64,000 nucleotides of DNA from Synergistaceae bacterium (lineage in GTDB: Bacteria; Synergistota; Synergistia; Synergistales; Aminobacteriaceae). Below the pieces are notes generated by a model. It saw nothing but the letters and a program-made list of their open reading frames with translations. It was not told the origin of the DNA and did no database searches. Of the stretch, positions 28,841-41,244 are shown in pieces. The stretch spans positions 1-64,000 of the forward strand of contig JAFSUD010000074.1 in the NCBI GenBank assembly GCA_017445405.1, written 5' to 3'. Positions within the stretch are counted from its first letter, which is position 1, and each line of letters opens with the position of its first letter. The translations under genes and the position numbers were made by a program.

Positions 28841-29791
28841 ATGTTAATCACTATCGGCGCATTTGACGGCTTTCACAAAGGACATGCAGAACTCTTCAGG
28901 CTGTGCAGGGATAACGCCTCTTCTCCTGATGACTGGGGCGTTGTGTCATTCTGGCCTCATCCTGCGGAATACATGCACAAGATACCTCACGCCCTCTTCA
29001 CTCTCAGGGAACGGGAATTAATCCGCAGAGTACTCGGCATCCCTAACATGTACATTCTTGAGTTCAGCGAGGCACTGAAGACATTAACGCCTCAGCAGTT
29101 CTGGAGGCTTGTACGTGAGAGGTTTAATGCAGACGGCTTAGTTATGGGCAGGGACTTTCACTTCGGGCTTAACAGGGCAGGAAACGCAGAATATCTTTCA
29201 CGACTTGCACGCCATGACGGCCTGAGCAGGGTAATTGTTGCTGACCTTCTGGACAAGCCGGTTTACTCAAGCTCTCATGTCAGAAAGATGATAGCTTCAG
29301 GCAATGCTGAAGGAGCATGTGAGGCACTGGGTTATCCGTGCTTCATGACTGGCAGGATACTTCACGGCTTCATGCGCGGAAGGACCATGCATTTCCCGAC
29401 GGCTAACGTTGACATTCATGGCAGAATCATTCCTGCTGACGGCGTGTATTCTTCTGCTGTGAGGGTGAACGGTGAGTGGCATTGCGGAGCTGTCTCTGTG
29501 GGGAGCAACCCGACATTTCACGACGTTCAAGAAGCGAGGCTCGAGGTGTACATTCTGGACTTCGAGGGTGATATTTACGGTGAGGAACTGCCGGTGTTCT
29601 TTCTCGGCCGTGTCCGGGACATGAGGACGTTTCCGGACAAAGAGGCATTGATGACGCAGATAGCCCATGACACAGAGACGTGCAGGAAGATTTACGGCGG
29701 GGCAATGGCAATACACCATGACTTTATGGAGAGAGCAGGGTATATTTATGACACGCATATATTGACACCTGAAATAATAAGGCTGGTATAA
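28841..29791 (+). CDS. ribF: Bifunctional riboflavin kinase / FMN adenylyltransferase
   Basis: The 316-residue enzyme makes FMN and FAD from riboflavin. The N-terminal adenylyltransferase has the nucleotide-binding GAFDGFHKGH and GRDFHFGLNRAGN; the C-terminal kinase has GRTMHFPTANVD and GVYSSAVRVNG. Length fits. It starts 5 bases after truB with no obvious ribosome-binding site, suggesting coupling. It would feed flavin to the exported flavoproteins encoded elsewhere in the window. Confidence 0.93.
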   Translation: MLITIGAFDGFHKGHAELFRLCRDNASSPDDWGVVSFWPHPAEYMHKIPHALFTLRERELIRRVLGIPNMYILEFSEALKTLTPQQFWRLVRERFNADGLVMGRDFHFGLNRAGNAEYLSRLARHDGLSRVIVADLLDKPVYSSSHVRKMIASGNAEGACEALGYPCFMTGRILHGFMRGRTMHFPTANVDIHGRIIPADGVYSSAVRVNGEWHCGAVSVGSNPTFHDVQEARLEVYILDFEGDIYGEELPVFFLGRVRDMRTFPDKEALMTQIAHDTETCRKIYGGAMAIHHDFMERAGYIYDTHILTPEIIRLV

Positions 29792-29794
29792 ATC

Positions 29795-29878
29795 ATGTAT
29801 ATAGCACACATTGCAATATCAATTTACAGGACTGCGCAGATTGCAGTGATTGCCCGTTCATCTGACGCAGCAGTTTGA
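29795..29878 (+). pseudogene. Degenerate tandem copy of the tatD 5' end (27-codon ORF)
   Basis: The segment aligns with the first about 90 bases of tatD: ATGTATATAGCACACATTGC against ATGTACATAGATACACATTG, then CAGTGATTGCCCGT shared exactly, then GACGCAGCAGTT against GACGCAGGAGTT. Small deletions shift the frame, so it now reads a 27-residue peptide beginning MYIAHIAISIYRTAQ with a stop at 29876. It begins 3 bases after the ribF stop and ends 10 bases before tatD. Confidence 0.75.
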
Positions 29879-29888
29879 GGCTGAGATT

Positions 29889-32771
<2,883 letters not shown>

Positions 32772-32789
32772 TCAGCAAAGCACGTTATG

Positions 32790-32795
32790 TATAAT
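32790..32795 (+). promoter_or_regulatory. Possible -10 for the zinc-ribbon/SH3 membrane protein
   Basis: TATAAT lies 39 bases before the start codon, without a good -35. It would allow the next gene to be transcribed apart from the translation operon. Confidence 0.35.
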
Positions 32796-32833
32796 AGAGG
32801 AATTAAATTTCAGAAGGAGTGAATGAAGTATAG

Positions 32834-34645
32834 ATGATCTGGATAATTTTAGCCCTGACTCTCGGCGCATCAATCACCTCAATAATACACGGGGTCTTTA
32901 TGCTGTTCGGCTCACTCTCAATAACCGGAGCAGCGATACCCGGTATCCCGTCAACAATGTTATCAGTACTGCCAATAATAAGCGCGATATTTGCGTTAAT
33001 CGGAGGCATCTTAGCCTTCAACCAAAACAAATGGGGAGCGTTATTCCTGTTTATCGCGATGGGACTGTGTGCTCCGGCGCGTGATACATGGCTCTATGGA
33101 GGACTGTATTTCTTCGCCGGGCTGTTATGCTTCTTCCTGAGCAAGAAACCGAATGACGGCTACTCAGACCTTTACGACGACTACGGCGGCTCTGAATCTT
33201 CGGACTACCCATCACAGAGCGACGGACAGGACTTTTACTACATGGAGGACGTACAGCCCTCACCCGAGCTTTCCCCTGAGCCTAACATCCGCATGATAGA
33301 TGAAGATGTTTCCGTAGTAGCTCCTCAGCCTAACAATGAGCCTCCCAAACTCCGGCGCAGAATGTCTAAGTCATGCCCTGAGTGCGGAGCTGTGGTGTCA
33401 AGGGATGCGTTCTATTGTCCTACGTGCGGAGCAAAATTGTTTGTTGTGTCAGATGAGGCGGATAATTCTATGCCTTCTAAGGTAACAGTTTCGCATGACC
33501 CGTTAGACGACACGGACATTGAGAGCGTGAACAATCAGTTATTCAGTCCTGCAGGAGAGTACAATATGACGGAGCAGGGCAGTGAAGAGAGCGATGATTC
33601 TAATATGAATGATGGAGATGAAGAAATGAGCAGTGCACAGGCAATACCGAACTACAGAGTAACAGTGAAGCCCCGCCGGGCCGAGCCTTCATACCCGGCA
33701 GCATCAGCCCCCAGGCGCAGCACGAGAAGCAGCGTATCAGCCGAAGAAGCAGCCTCGAGCTACACGGAGTTTTCGAAGTATGCGAACAAGGGGAAGAAGC
33801 GGAGACGTTCAGCAGGCAGAAAGATATTGAGTATGCTGCTTATAGTGAGTGCAGTTGGAGGAGCATTGTACTTCCTGCTGGGCTTGAGGAAACTTCCGCC
33901 CGGAGAGCTTCCGCCGATGGTGAGGCCTGAAGTTCTCCCTGCGCCGTCAGCGAACGATAGGCCGGGCCAGCCTTCACCGCAGCCGCCTTCAGGGCCGGGG
34001 GACATAGCCGAGCCTGCAGCAGTAGCCGTAGCGGAGAATGAGCTTCCGGACTTCACGCCCGAGCGCACGCCCCAGAACGGAGCAATAATCGGGAGCAATG
34101 TGAATGTCCGTGCAGACCACACGACGAATTCATCACGTGTAACGAGACTGAGTGTCGGCTCAAGAGTTGAAGTGCTGGGAACGTTCAATGTTCCGTCAGG
34201 GCAGTATTCCGGCATCTGGTACAACATCAGGACAGGAGGCCGTGAAGGCTGGGTTTACGGAAGATATGTTCAGCCTCTCGGTTCCGGCATTCCTGCAGGA
34301 TACTCCAACGCGCTGATGAAGTCCTTCGGCAGCAGCAGAAGCCAGCTCATCGAGTCTCTGGGCAAGCCTACGAGAAGCACAAGCTCCAGTGCGGAGTGGT
34401 CAGGGCTGACGGCGACACTTCGGGGCGAGGACATCACGAGAATCCGGGTTACGGGTGCGAGCCGGGAACTTCAGAACGGACTGAAGCCCGGGATGAGTCA
34501 GACGGCACTGCAGAACATCATGGGTTATCCGTCGAGCGTGAACGGAAAGACGCTGAACTACAACGAGGGCGGCAAGACAGGCATCAGCGTACAGTTGGAC
34601 AAGAATAACGCTATAAGCACAATCACTGTGAGTGAAGTGCAGTAA
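32834..34645 (+). CDS. Membrane protein with zinc ribbon and extracytoplasmic SH3 domain
   Basis: The 603-residue protein has four N-terminal membrane segments (about residues 1-105), an acidic linker, a zinc ribbon (CPECGAV then FYCPTCGAKL, about 178-205), a low-complexity stretch, another membrane segment near 325-345 and a Pro-rich linker. An SH3_3 domain follows (NVNVRADHTTNSSRVTRLSV, WVYGRYVQ, about 420-480), then a C-terminal domain reminiscent of BLIP/SmpA-type repeats. The SH3 domain suggests peptidoglycan contact outside the membrane. The AAGGAG site is 14 bases upstream of the ATG, farther than usual. No precise function can be given. Confidence 0.8.
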   Translation: MIWIILALTLGASITSIIHGVFMLFGSLSITGAAIPGIPSTMLSVLPIISAIFALIGGILAFNQNKWGALFLFIAMGLCAPARDTWLYGGLYFFAGLLCFFLSKKPNDGYSDLYDDYGGSESSDYPSQSDGQDFYYMEDVQPSPELSPEPNIRMIDEDVSVVAPQPNNEPPKLRRRMSKSCPECGAVVSRDAFYCPTCGAKLFVVSDEADNSMPSKVTVSHDPLDDTDIESVNNQLFSPAGEYNMTEQGSEESDDSNMNDGDEEMSSAQAIPNYRVTVKPRRAEPSYPAASAPRRSTRSSVSAEEAASSYTEFSKYANKGKKRRRSAGRKILSMLLIVSAVGGALYFLLGLRKLPPGELPPMVRPEVLPAPSANDRPGQPSPQPPSGPGDIAEPAAVAVAENELPDFTPERTPQNGAIIGSNVNVRADHTTNSSRVTRLSVGSRVEVLGTFNVPSGQYSGIWYNIRTGGREGWVYGRYVQPLGSGIPAGYSNALMKSFGSSRSQLIESLGKPTRSTSSSAEWSGLTATLRGEDITRIRVTGASRELQNGLKPGMSQTALQNIMGYPSSVNGKTLNYNEGGKTGISVQLDKNNAISTITVSEVQ

Positions 34646-34664
34646 GTTCACCAGAGAAGAGAGA

Positions 34665-34699
34665 AGCTCCCTAGCCTTGATGACTGGGGAGCTGTTTTT
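34665..34699 (+). terminator. Rho-independent terminator
   Basis: AGCTCCC (34665-34671) pairs with GGGGAGCT (34686-34693) and is followed by GTTTTTG. It closes the plus-strand gene and separates it from the convergent Sel1 gene. Confidence 0.8.
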
Positions 34700-34709
34700 G
34701 TGCGGTGTG

Positions 34710-36299
34710 CTAGTTACGTGTGAGGAATTTTCCTGATACCCAGCCTGTGAGGCCTTCAGGTGTCTTGATGCTGCACCATGTATTTTTGCCGCTGCCGAAT
34801 GTCTTGATGAGTGTTACGTAGTCTCCTGCATTGCAGCGATAGATAATCTTTGAGCGGTTATTCGGAAGAGTGTGTATGCCTATGCTGTTGCCGGTGATGA
34901 AGTATATAGACGGGTCATCGGTCAGGCCGAACTCAAGAGCTGCTTTGTTGAAGACTTCCCAGCCTCCGACCAGCTTCGCAACTTCTGCCTCGACTTTTGC
35001 GAGTTCCTTCTTGGCCTTATCATCTCCTTGCCTTGCCTTCAGTCTGACAGCACGAAGCGCATTCCAAACCTGAATGCCTTTCTTTTGTTCTTTGCTGTAT
35101 TCTTCTGCTGCCTGAGTATTGCCCCAGTTCTTGGCCTTCCTCAGGTATTGCGCCCAAAGAAGATGTTCTTTCCTGTCTTCGTATATTTTCGCAAGCCTGT
35201 ACATTGCGTTAGCATGATTCTTGTTCGACGCGAGCCTGTACCACTTTATAGCCTCGTCAAGATTTTTGCTGACACCATGTCCCTCTTCGAAGCACCTCCC
35301 GAGCATATACATACACCCTGAATGTCCGTTTGCTGCTCCCATCTTGTATAATCTGAAAGCCTCGCCGTAATCTCTCTTCACGCCAGAGCCGTTATAGTAC
35401 ATGTCTCCGAGCAGCCTCTGAGCTTCAACAGCGGCAAACAAGTCGTCCTGTTCTGCAGTAATCGCCCTCAATCTCTGCAGTGCGTAATCATGATTCTTCA
35501 CAGCAGCTTTGTAGTACCAGTTCACAGCTTCCCTCAAGTTCTTAGAGACACCTATTCCGTTTTCGTACATCCGGCCAAGATTACGCATTCCCCAGACTTC
35601 GCCTTTGTCTGCTGCCTGACGGTACAGCTTCATAGCTTCTGAGTAATCTTGCTTCACGCCATGCCCGCTCTCGTATACCCAGCCGAGATTATTCATTGCT
35701 AAAGCATGTCCCTTACTCACTGCCTCTCTATACCAGCGGACAGCTTCAGTGTAATTTTTCTCCACTCCATTGCCGTTTTCGTACTTCCAAGCTACGTTGG
35801 CTTGTGCCTGAGCGTTGCCGTTATGTGCTCTGCTAAGTTCCTGCCGAAAATCAAGCTCTGCCTGCGTTATGATGCGCGTTATCACTGAATCTCCGAGAAA
35901 GACTATATTTCCCTCGATGATTATTCCCCTTTCTCTCTGCTGGAAGTCGTACACCTTGCCGCGAATAGCTATTTTGCTCCCTCTGTTGAGAGATGCTGCA
36001 GTGTTAAGCGTCTTCCTGTCAAGCCAGCAGTGAAAGTAGTAGTTGAAGTTCCGAGTGTTGAGAGCCTTCAATGCAATCATGAACCCTCCGTAGCTGTCCC
36101 TCTTTATCTCCGTTACTTCACCTTCTGTTTCCACTTCCTTATTCATGTAGCTTTGTTCTGCCCTGATGGGGTTATCAAGAAATGACTGCACAACGTAATC
36201 AATATTCACGTTCATTGCAGCCAAGACAGACTCCGGCATGCACACAGCACCCAAAACTCCGACTAATAACACTCCGCAAAATTTCTTGACAGACTTCAT
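34710..36299 (-). CDS. Secreted Sel1-repeat protein with OB-like and SH3 domains
   Basis: The 529-residue protein begins with a signal peptide (MKSVKKFCGVLLVGVLGAV, cleavage near residue 28). Residues about 55-140 look like an OB-fold (tRNA_anti-like). About six Sel1-like repeats follow (for example AVRWYREAVSKGHALAMNNL, with GHGVKQDYSEA-type loops), and an SH3-like domain forms the last 65 residues (GWVSGKFL at the end). Sel1 proteins are scaffolds for protein contacts. I chose the ATG at 36299, which has a GGAGGTG site. Its C-terminal SH3 module parallels that of the convergent neighbour. Specific role unknown. Confidence 0.85.
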   Translation of the reverse strand: MKSVKKFCGVLLVGVLGAVCMPESVLAAMNVNIDYVVQSFLDNPIRAEQSYMNKEVETEGEVTEIKRDSYGGFMIALKALNTRNFNYYFHCWLDRKTLNTAASLNRGSKIAIRGKVYDFQQRERGIIIEGNIVFLGDSVITRIITQAELDFRQELSRAHNGNAQAQANVAWKYENGNGVEKNYTEAVRWYREAVSKGHALAMNNLGWVYESGHGVKQDYSEAMKLYRQAADKGEVWGMRNLGRMYENGIGVSKNLREAVNWYYKAAVKNHDYALQRLRAITAEQDDLFAAVEAQRLLGDMYYNGSGVKRDYGEAFRLYKMGAANGHSGCMYMLGRCFEEGHGVSKNLDEAIKWYRLASNKNHANAMYRLAKIYEDRKEHLLWAQYLRKAKNWGNTQAAEEYSKEQKKGIQVWNALRAVRLKARQGDDKAKKELAKVEAEVAKLVGGWEVFNKAALEFGLTDDPSIYFITGNSIGIHTLPNNRSKIIYRCNAGDYVTLIKTFGSGKNTWCSIKTPEGLTGWVSGKFLTRN

Positions 36300-36330
36300 G
36301 ATTAATGCACCTCCAGAAAGAATAAATCCC

Positions 36331-36356
36331 CCTGCCATTATGACAGAGGGAGATAA
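36331..36356 (-). terminator. Terminator after the large surface protein
   Basis: On the minus strand CCCTCTGTC and GGCAGGGGG pair around a short loop and are followed by ATTTATT. It lies 13 bases beyond the stop codon at 36369. Confidence 0.65.
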
Positions 36357-36368
36357 AGAAGTATATTG

Positions 36369-39300
36369 CTATTTCCGCCTGAGAATACACACCACGCCGG
36401 GCAAGTAAAAAATTATTGCTCCGAAAATCCCCAGTCCGGAATTACAGCCTCCGCCTCCTGATGAACTCCCTGCGTTGCCAGTCGTCCCGTCAGCGTTCGT
36501 TACGTTCACAGTAAAGGTTTTCGTTGCGTTCGCGTAAGCACTTCTCGCCTGAACAGTGAATGTGTAGCTCCCAGCCTGAGAGAGCGTCCCGGAAATTATG
36601 CCTGTCGTGCTCTCGAGACTCAGTCCCGCAGGAAGACTCCCCGAACTCACCGACCATGTTACGCCCGATACGCTTGCCTGAAGAGTCTGCCTGTATGCCT
36701 CGCCGACTGTTCCCGACGGCAGAGAAGTTGTCGTAATCGTGAGCGACGCAGCATTTACCGTGATGCTCAATGCCCGAGTGCCTGAAGCATTACCGCTCGC
36801 TGCTCTGACCGTGAAGCTGAACGTCCCCTGAGCTGTCGGAGTTCCCGAGATTCTGCCTGAAGTGCTGAGTGCGAGTCCTGCGGGGAGATTTCCTGCACTC
36901 ACTGACCACGAGGCATTGCTCACAGAAGATGCGAGCTGTGCGCTGTAGCTAGTGCCTACAGTTCCCGAAGGAAGACTCGCCGTCGTGATGGTTATCGTTG
37001 TGCTTGCTGTGTCTGCAGGAGATACCGTGATGCTCAACTGCCGAGTCCCCGAGCTTGCACCCTTCATTGCCCTCACCGTGAACGTATAAGTCCCTGCGCT
37101 CGTCGGAGTCCCCGAGATAGTCCCTGTGCTTGCGTTGAGCGAGAGTCCGGCAGGAAGCGATCCCGAACTCACTGACCAGGTTACGCCGGAAGTGCCCGAC
37201 GCGAGAGTCGCAGTGTACGATGTGCCTACTTTGCCCGACGGAAGAGAAGTTGTCGTTATGTTGATTGCGTCAGCCTGAGCTACCGTGATGCTCAACTGCC
37301 GAGTCCCCGAGCTTGCGCCTTTCACTGCTCTCACCGTGAACGTTGAAGTCCCTGCGCTCGTCGGAGTCCCGGAGATAGTCCCTGTGCTTGCGTTGAGCGA
37401 GAGTCCGGCAGGAAGCGATCCCGAACTCACTGACCAGGTTACGCCGGAAGTGCCCGACGCGAGAGTCGCAGTGTACGATGTGCCGACTTTGCCCGACGGA
37501 AGAGAAGTTGTCGTTATGTTGATTGCGTCAGCCTGAGCTACCGTGATGCTTAACTGCCGAGTCCCCGAGCTTGCACCCTTCACTGCCCTCACCGTGAACG
37601 TTGAAGTCCCCGCGCTCGTCGGAGTCCCGGAGATAGTCCCTGTGCTTGCGTTGAGCGAGAGTCCCGCAGGAAGCGATCCTGCACTCACCGACCAAGTTAC
37701 GCCGGAAGTACTCGATGCGAGAGTCGCAGTGTACGATGTGCCGACTTTGCCCGATGGCAGAGACGTAGTCGTGATGTTAATAGCCTGTGCAGGGTCAACG
37801 GTAATCCTGAAGGCCTTAGTCGCTGTAATGTTATTGCCCGCGCCCGCCTGAACTGTGAAGTCAGAAGTCCCTGAAGCTGTAGGAGTGCCGGTGATTGTGC
37901 CGTCAGCATTAAGCGTGAGTCCTGCAGGGAGAGAACCTGATGTGCGGGTCCACGTGAGGGAGCTTGCACCTGCTGCCCTGAGAGTCTGGGAGTAGGATGT
38001 ACCGACTGTGCCGTTCGGGAGAGCCGAGTCAGTGGTGATGACGAGGTTCACTGTGAGCGTGAATATCTTGCTTGCTCTGGAGTACTGATCTGCTGCTCCG
38101 ATGGTGAAGGTGAATGTTCCTGCAGTTGTCGGCGTGCCCGAGAGCGTGCCTGTTGATGCGTTGAGCGTCAGGCCTGAAGGGAGGTCTCCGGAGACGAGAG
38201 TCCACGAGAGAGTCTCTTCGGAGTCAGAGGCGAAAGTCTGGGAGTAGGACTGTCCGGCGTTAGCTGCAGGAAGCGGTGAACTTGTTGTGATGGAGATTAC
38301 TGCACCTATGCGTTCACAGCCTAATTCGCTCGGGAAACCTGATGCGTCGAAGCCGATCCCGTGTTCTGCTCCGTTGTACTTGTTGCCGGAAATGGTGGCC
38401 GTCGTGCCCTCGAGCTTGCCGATGACTCCGCCGTGATGAGTTGCTGTGCCGGTGAGGGCAGTGTATGAGGTGTTGCCCTTGACCGTTCCGACGTTGAGGA
38501 GTCCGACGATTCCGCCGATTGCCTCGCCGTTGGCCTGTGCGCGTGCTCCGACTGCTGTATCGTTGCTCTCAATTGTTGAGCCGGATTCTGCTTTGCCTGC
38601 TATGCCTCCTGCTGTGTAGTCTGAGAAGACGAAGGCTTCCGAGAGGACGTGATTGTTCTGGAGAATCCCGCCTGTTAGGTAGCCGACTATGCCTCCAGCG
38701 TAGATGTTGGTGTTGCTGGTGTAGACATCGTTATACCAATTTCTTGCTTTTGACTGAACAGTTCCGTTAAAGTTGCAGTTCCTTATGGCATCGGTGAGCG
38801 CAATGTTAGCATATCCTGCAATGCCGCCGGAATAAGAAATGTCTCTTTCATTGTTGCGGGTTGAAAGTATATCTGAGGTTGCTCAGAACTTCGCAGTTCT
38901 CGATATTGCCTCCGTACATTTCTGCTGCAATGCCTCCCGCCGCTGCATATGCATAAGCTGTTCCGTTGAACGTGCAGTTACGCACAGTCCCGCCGTACAT
39001 TTCCGCGACAATGCCTCCCGCATTATTTGAATCACTCGCTGTGCCTCTATCATTGAGATGACCTAATGCTCCGGTAACATGACAGTTCTCAATAGTACCT
39101 CCCCTTAAGCCATAAGCTATGCCGCCTACATATGTTGCTGCCATTCGGGTAGAGTTAAGTTTGAGATTCTTGACAGCATAACCGCTTGATGATACCCAGC
39201 CGAATATACCTGCTCTGTGGTTGTACCAATCATCGGTGTCGTAATCTCGATAACTGCCGAACCTGCTTATGTTCACGTATATCGTGTGATTATTGCCGTC

Positions 39301-39576
39301 AAAATGCCCCTTGAACGGATTCACGTAACCTATTGGCTCCCAGCTCGTCTCCTGCGTGAGGTTCATATCGATCTCGAGCCTGTAGTACCTGTTCTCCGGT
39401 TCTGTCCCTGCGTTCACTCTATCGCGCAAGAGCTTCAGGTCGTCGATCGAGTCGATGAGATACGCTCCTGCTTCCGTGAAACCGTCCCGGCCCTCGTTGT
39501 CATAGTCCGCCCACGAACACGGAACACAAGACAGCACCACTAGACAGGACAACATAATGCATAATAGTTTCTTCAT
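36369..39576 (-). pseudogene. GLUG/Ig-like repeat surface protein with Synerg-CTERM-like tail, one-base frameshift
   Basis: One gene of about 1069 codons is split by a surplus base. The ATG at 39576 (AGGAGG site) opens a signal peptide and GLUG-type repeats (GGIVAEMYGGTVRNCTFNGT). The frame stops at 38848. Dropping one C of the CCC at 38857-38859 restores it: the other frame continues as RNNERDISYSGGIAGYA with more GLUG repeats, then seven Ig-like (He_PIG-type) repeats of about 86 residues. I found no ATG, GTG or TTG in that frame before a GTG at 38051, so a separate second protein is unlikely. The C-terminus (GGGCNSG, a hydrophobic stretch, RRK) resembles a Synerg-CTERM sorting signal. The protein is probably an adhesin-like surface protein if intact. 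Confidence 0.85.
37021..37794 (-). repeat. Three near-identical 258-bp tandem repeats (Ig-like domains 3-5)
   Basis: Blocks starting near 37021, 37279 and 37537 match at almost every base, for example the shared stretch CAACTGCCGAGTCCCCGAGC. They encode three successive Ig-like domains with only a few changes (Ser/Gly, Val/Met, Ser/Tyr). Flanking Ig-like units are clearly more diverged, so this is a recent expansion or gene conversion. Confidence 0.92.
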
Positions 39577-39670
39577 GAATATACCTCCTGATAAAGTTTG
39601 TGAGTGTACAACAATATACACATGACCATACAACGCTCCTTGCCTTATGGTATAATGCGCAACTAGCAAG

Positions 39671-39726
39671 GTTAAAGACTATTAGACACGACTAATAGCC
39701 ATGTGCTCGAAAGCCATGTGTTTAAC
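39671..39726 (+). ncRNA. Possible small structured RNA (three-way junction) in a 377-base gene-free region
   Basis: GTTAAA (39671-39676) pairs with TTTAAC (39721-39726). Inside are two hairpins: CTATTAG/CTAATAG (39679-39698, 7 bp) and CATG-t-GCT/AGC-CATG (39700-39718) with a CGAA loop. A TATAAT at 39651 could start a plus-strand RNA and a T6 run at 39771-39776 could end it. It matches no riboswitch consensus I recall. The rest of the gene-free region 39577-39953 holds only the terminator at 39885-39911. Confidence 0.25.
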
Positions 39727-39879
39727 GATATTTTGAATTGGAGGTAATTATAGCACACATTGCATTTTTTCATGCCCTCTTCACATTTTCATGCTAAATA
39801 ACATCTCAGCAAGCATCATCACAGCAAATAACCCGCTCACATTCTCTAAGCTCACCTCTTCACTATGCCTTCGCACACA

Positions 39880-39911
39880 AAAAGTCCCCCCAGCCATAAC
39901 AGCCGGAGGGA
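39880..39911 (-). terminator. Terminator after the MatC-like carrier
   Basis: On the minus strand CCCTCCGGC and GGCTGGGGGG form a hairpin followed by ACTTTTTG. It lies about 43 bases past the carrier's stop. Confidence 0.65.
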
Positions 39912-39953
39912 TAAAGTTATACCCAATCACTAACCTTACTCTATTTGCGCCGC

Positions 39954-41219
39954 CTAGTAGAACAAATGCCCTAAGCTGAACACCCCTAACCATGACATTA
40001 ATACATTGATTAATACGTTCGCCACACTCAGCAGGAACAACGTCTTGAACATGTTGTTCATCTCTTCCGTCGTCGTCTCCTTGCTCGCACTGTAGGATGA
40101 CATTATGATTGCTCCTCCGGTCGATAACGGGCTTATCGCTGCTGCAAATGACGTAGCTACTATCGCGCTCATCAGCTCAACATAGCTCACTCCGAACGTC
40201 TGCGCCACATTGTCCGCAATCGGGAGCAGTGCCGGCATAACTACTCCGGTCGTCGAGCTTACCCATGAGAGTATTCCGGAAGTCGCTGACATTATCGGCG
40301 TAGCTGTGTCCTTCGTCATTAAGCTCTTCAGATAGTCGGACACTAAAGCTATTCCTCCGAGCTTGTTAATTACGTTCACGAGCGCACCAACACCGCAGAT
40401 GAATACCAGCGTTCCCCAAGGAATACCCTTGATTGCCTTCTTCTCATCAGCACAGCCGGTGAGGATTAACACGCTCGCAGCCAAGAATGCGAATAATCCG
40501 GTGTCGAGCTTGAAGCCTATGCAGCAGATTACTACGATCGCTATAACTATTATTGTGATCCTCTGCTCCCTGTTGAATGCCGGAATTTCTGACCACTTCA
40601 GAGGGTTATCTGCCTTGACAGCATAGCCCTTATAGAGAATGTAGACTACGCAGGTGAACACGAAGCCTGATAGCAGCGTCGAGAGGAAGAGGTGAAGCCC
40701 GAAGCCTGAATATCCCATCGGGTTAGAGAGCTGTGCTGCAAGAATGCCGGTGATAGATAACGTTGATGCACACCCTGCGTTAGCTCCTAACTTTGCGTAA
40801 AGTGAGGTCGCCATAGGGTTAATATCCATCTCGAACGCTAAGTACATTGCGAACGTCGTCATAAGGATTCCTGCTGCTATGTGTCCTGGCCCTATAGCTG
40901 AGATGAACGCCGAAAGCACGAACATCAATATCGGGATGAGTACTGTGTGTTTGCCGACGAGAGCAACTACCTTCTTTGAGAACAGCTCGAGCGTACCGTT
41001 CTGGCTGGCCATTCCGAACATGAAGGTAACGCCTACGAGAGTCACGAACATTGAGGAGCTGAAGCCTGCGGTAATCTGTGATGCCTTCATTCCGCCGACA
41101 GTGCCTAACACGAACGCAATACCCAGAGCGAAGAAGCCCAAGTTAATTTTCTTGATGAAGCCTACAGCTACGACTACAGCAAGAACTACTAGTGAGATTA
41201 TTGGCAAATATTCCTGCAT
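39954..41219 (-). CDS. Dicarboxylate carrier of the MatC / ion-transporter superfamily
   Basis: The 421-residue protein has about eleven to twelve membrane segments. The N-terminus (IISLVVLAVVVAVGFIKKIN, LGFFALGIAFVLG) resembles the MatC N-terminal domain, and the repeated re-entrant loops AIGPGHIAAGI and VSSTTGVVMPALLP are typical of the SLC13/CitT-like superfamily. It should import or exchange a di- or tricarboxylate. It follows the PrpF-like gene by 25 bases in the same direction, and the two are divergent from a LysR gene, suggesting uptake and use of an itaconate-, methylaconitate- or malonate-like acid. Confidence 0.87.
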   Translation of the reverse strand: MQEYLPIISLVVLAVVVAVGFIKKINLGFFALGIAFVLGTVGGMKASQITAGFSSSMFVTLVGVTFMFGMASQNGTLELFSKKVVALVGKHTVLIPILMFVLSAFISAIGPGHIAAGILMTTFAMYLAFEMDINPMATSLYAKLGANAGCASTLSITGILAAQLSNPMGYSGFGLHLFLSTLLSGFVFTCVVYILYKGYAVKADNPLKWSEIPAFNREQRITIIVIAIVVICCIGFKLDTGLFAFLAASVLILTGCADEKKAIKGIPWGTLVFICGVGALVNVINKLGGIALVSDYLKSLMTKDTATPIMSATSGILSWVSSTTGVVMPALLPIADNVAQTFGVSYVELMSAIVATSFAAAISPLSTGGAIIMSSYSASKETTTEEMNNMFKTLFLLSVANVLINVLMSWLGVFSLGHLFY

Positions 41220-41244
41220 GATCTATATACCTCCTGTGAAAAAG

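Noticed and set aside
28780-28841. FMN riboswitch before ribF
   Set aside because: ribF begins 5 bases after truB within the operon and the intergenic space cannot hold the aptamer.
37285-37851. Two plus-strand frames of about 83 and 102 codons with repeated sequence
   Set aside because: They are antisense shadows of the repeated Ig-like domains; they look alike because the DNA repeats, and they have no ribosome-binding site.
36369-38051. The Ig-like part as a separate gene starting at the GTG at 38051
   Set aside because: The GTG is in the middle of a repeat, has no ribosome-binding site and no signal peptide, and the frame is open and homologous upstream to the frameshift.
38560-38660. 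A second frameshift in the surface protein
   Set aside because: On re-reading, the frame passes this region without a break (AGGIAGKAESGS). Only the shift at 38857-38859 is needed.
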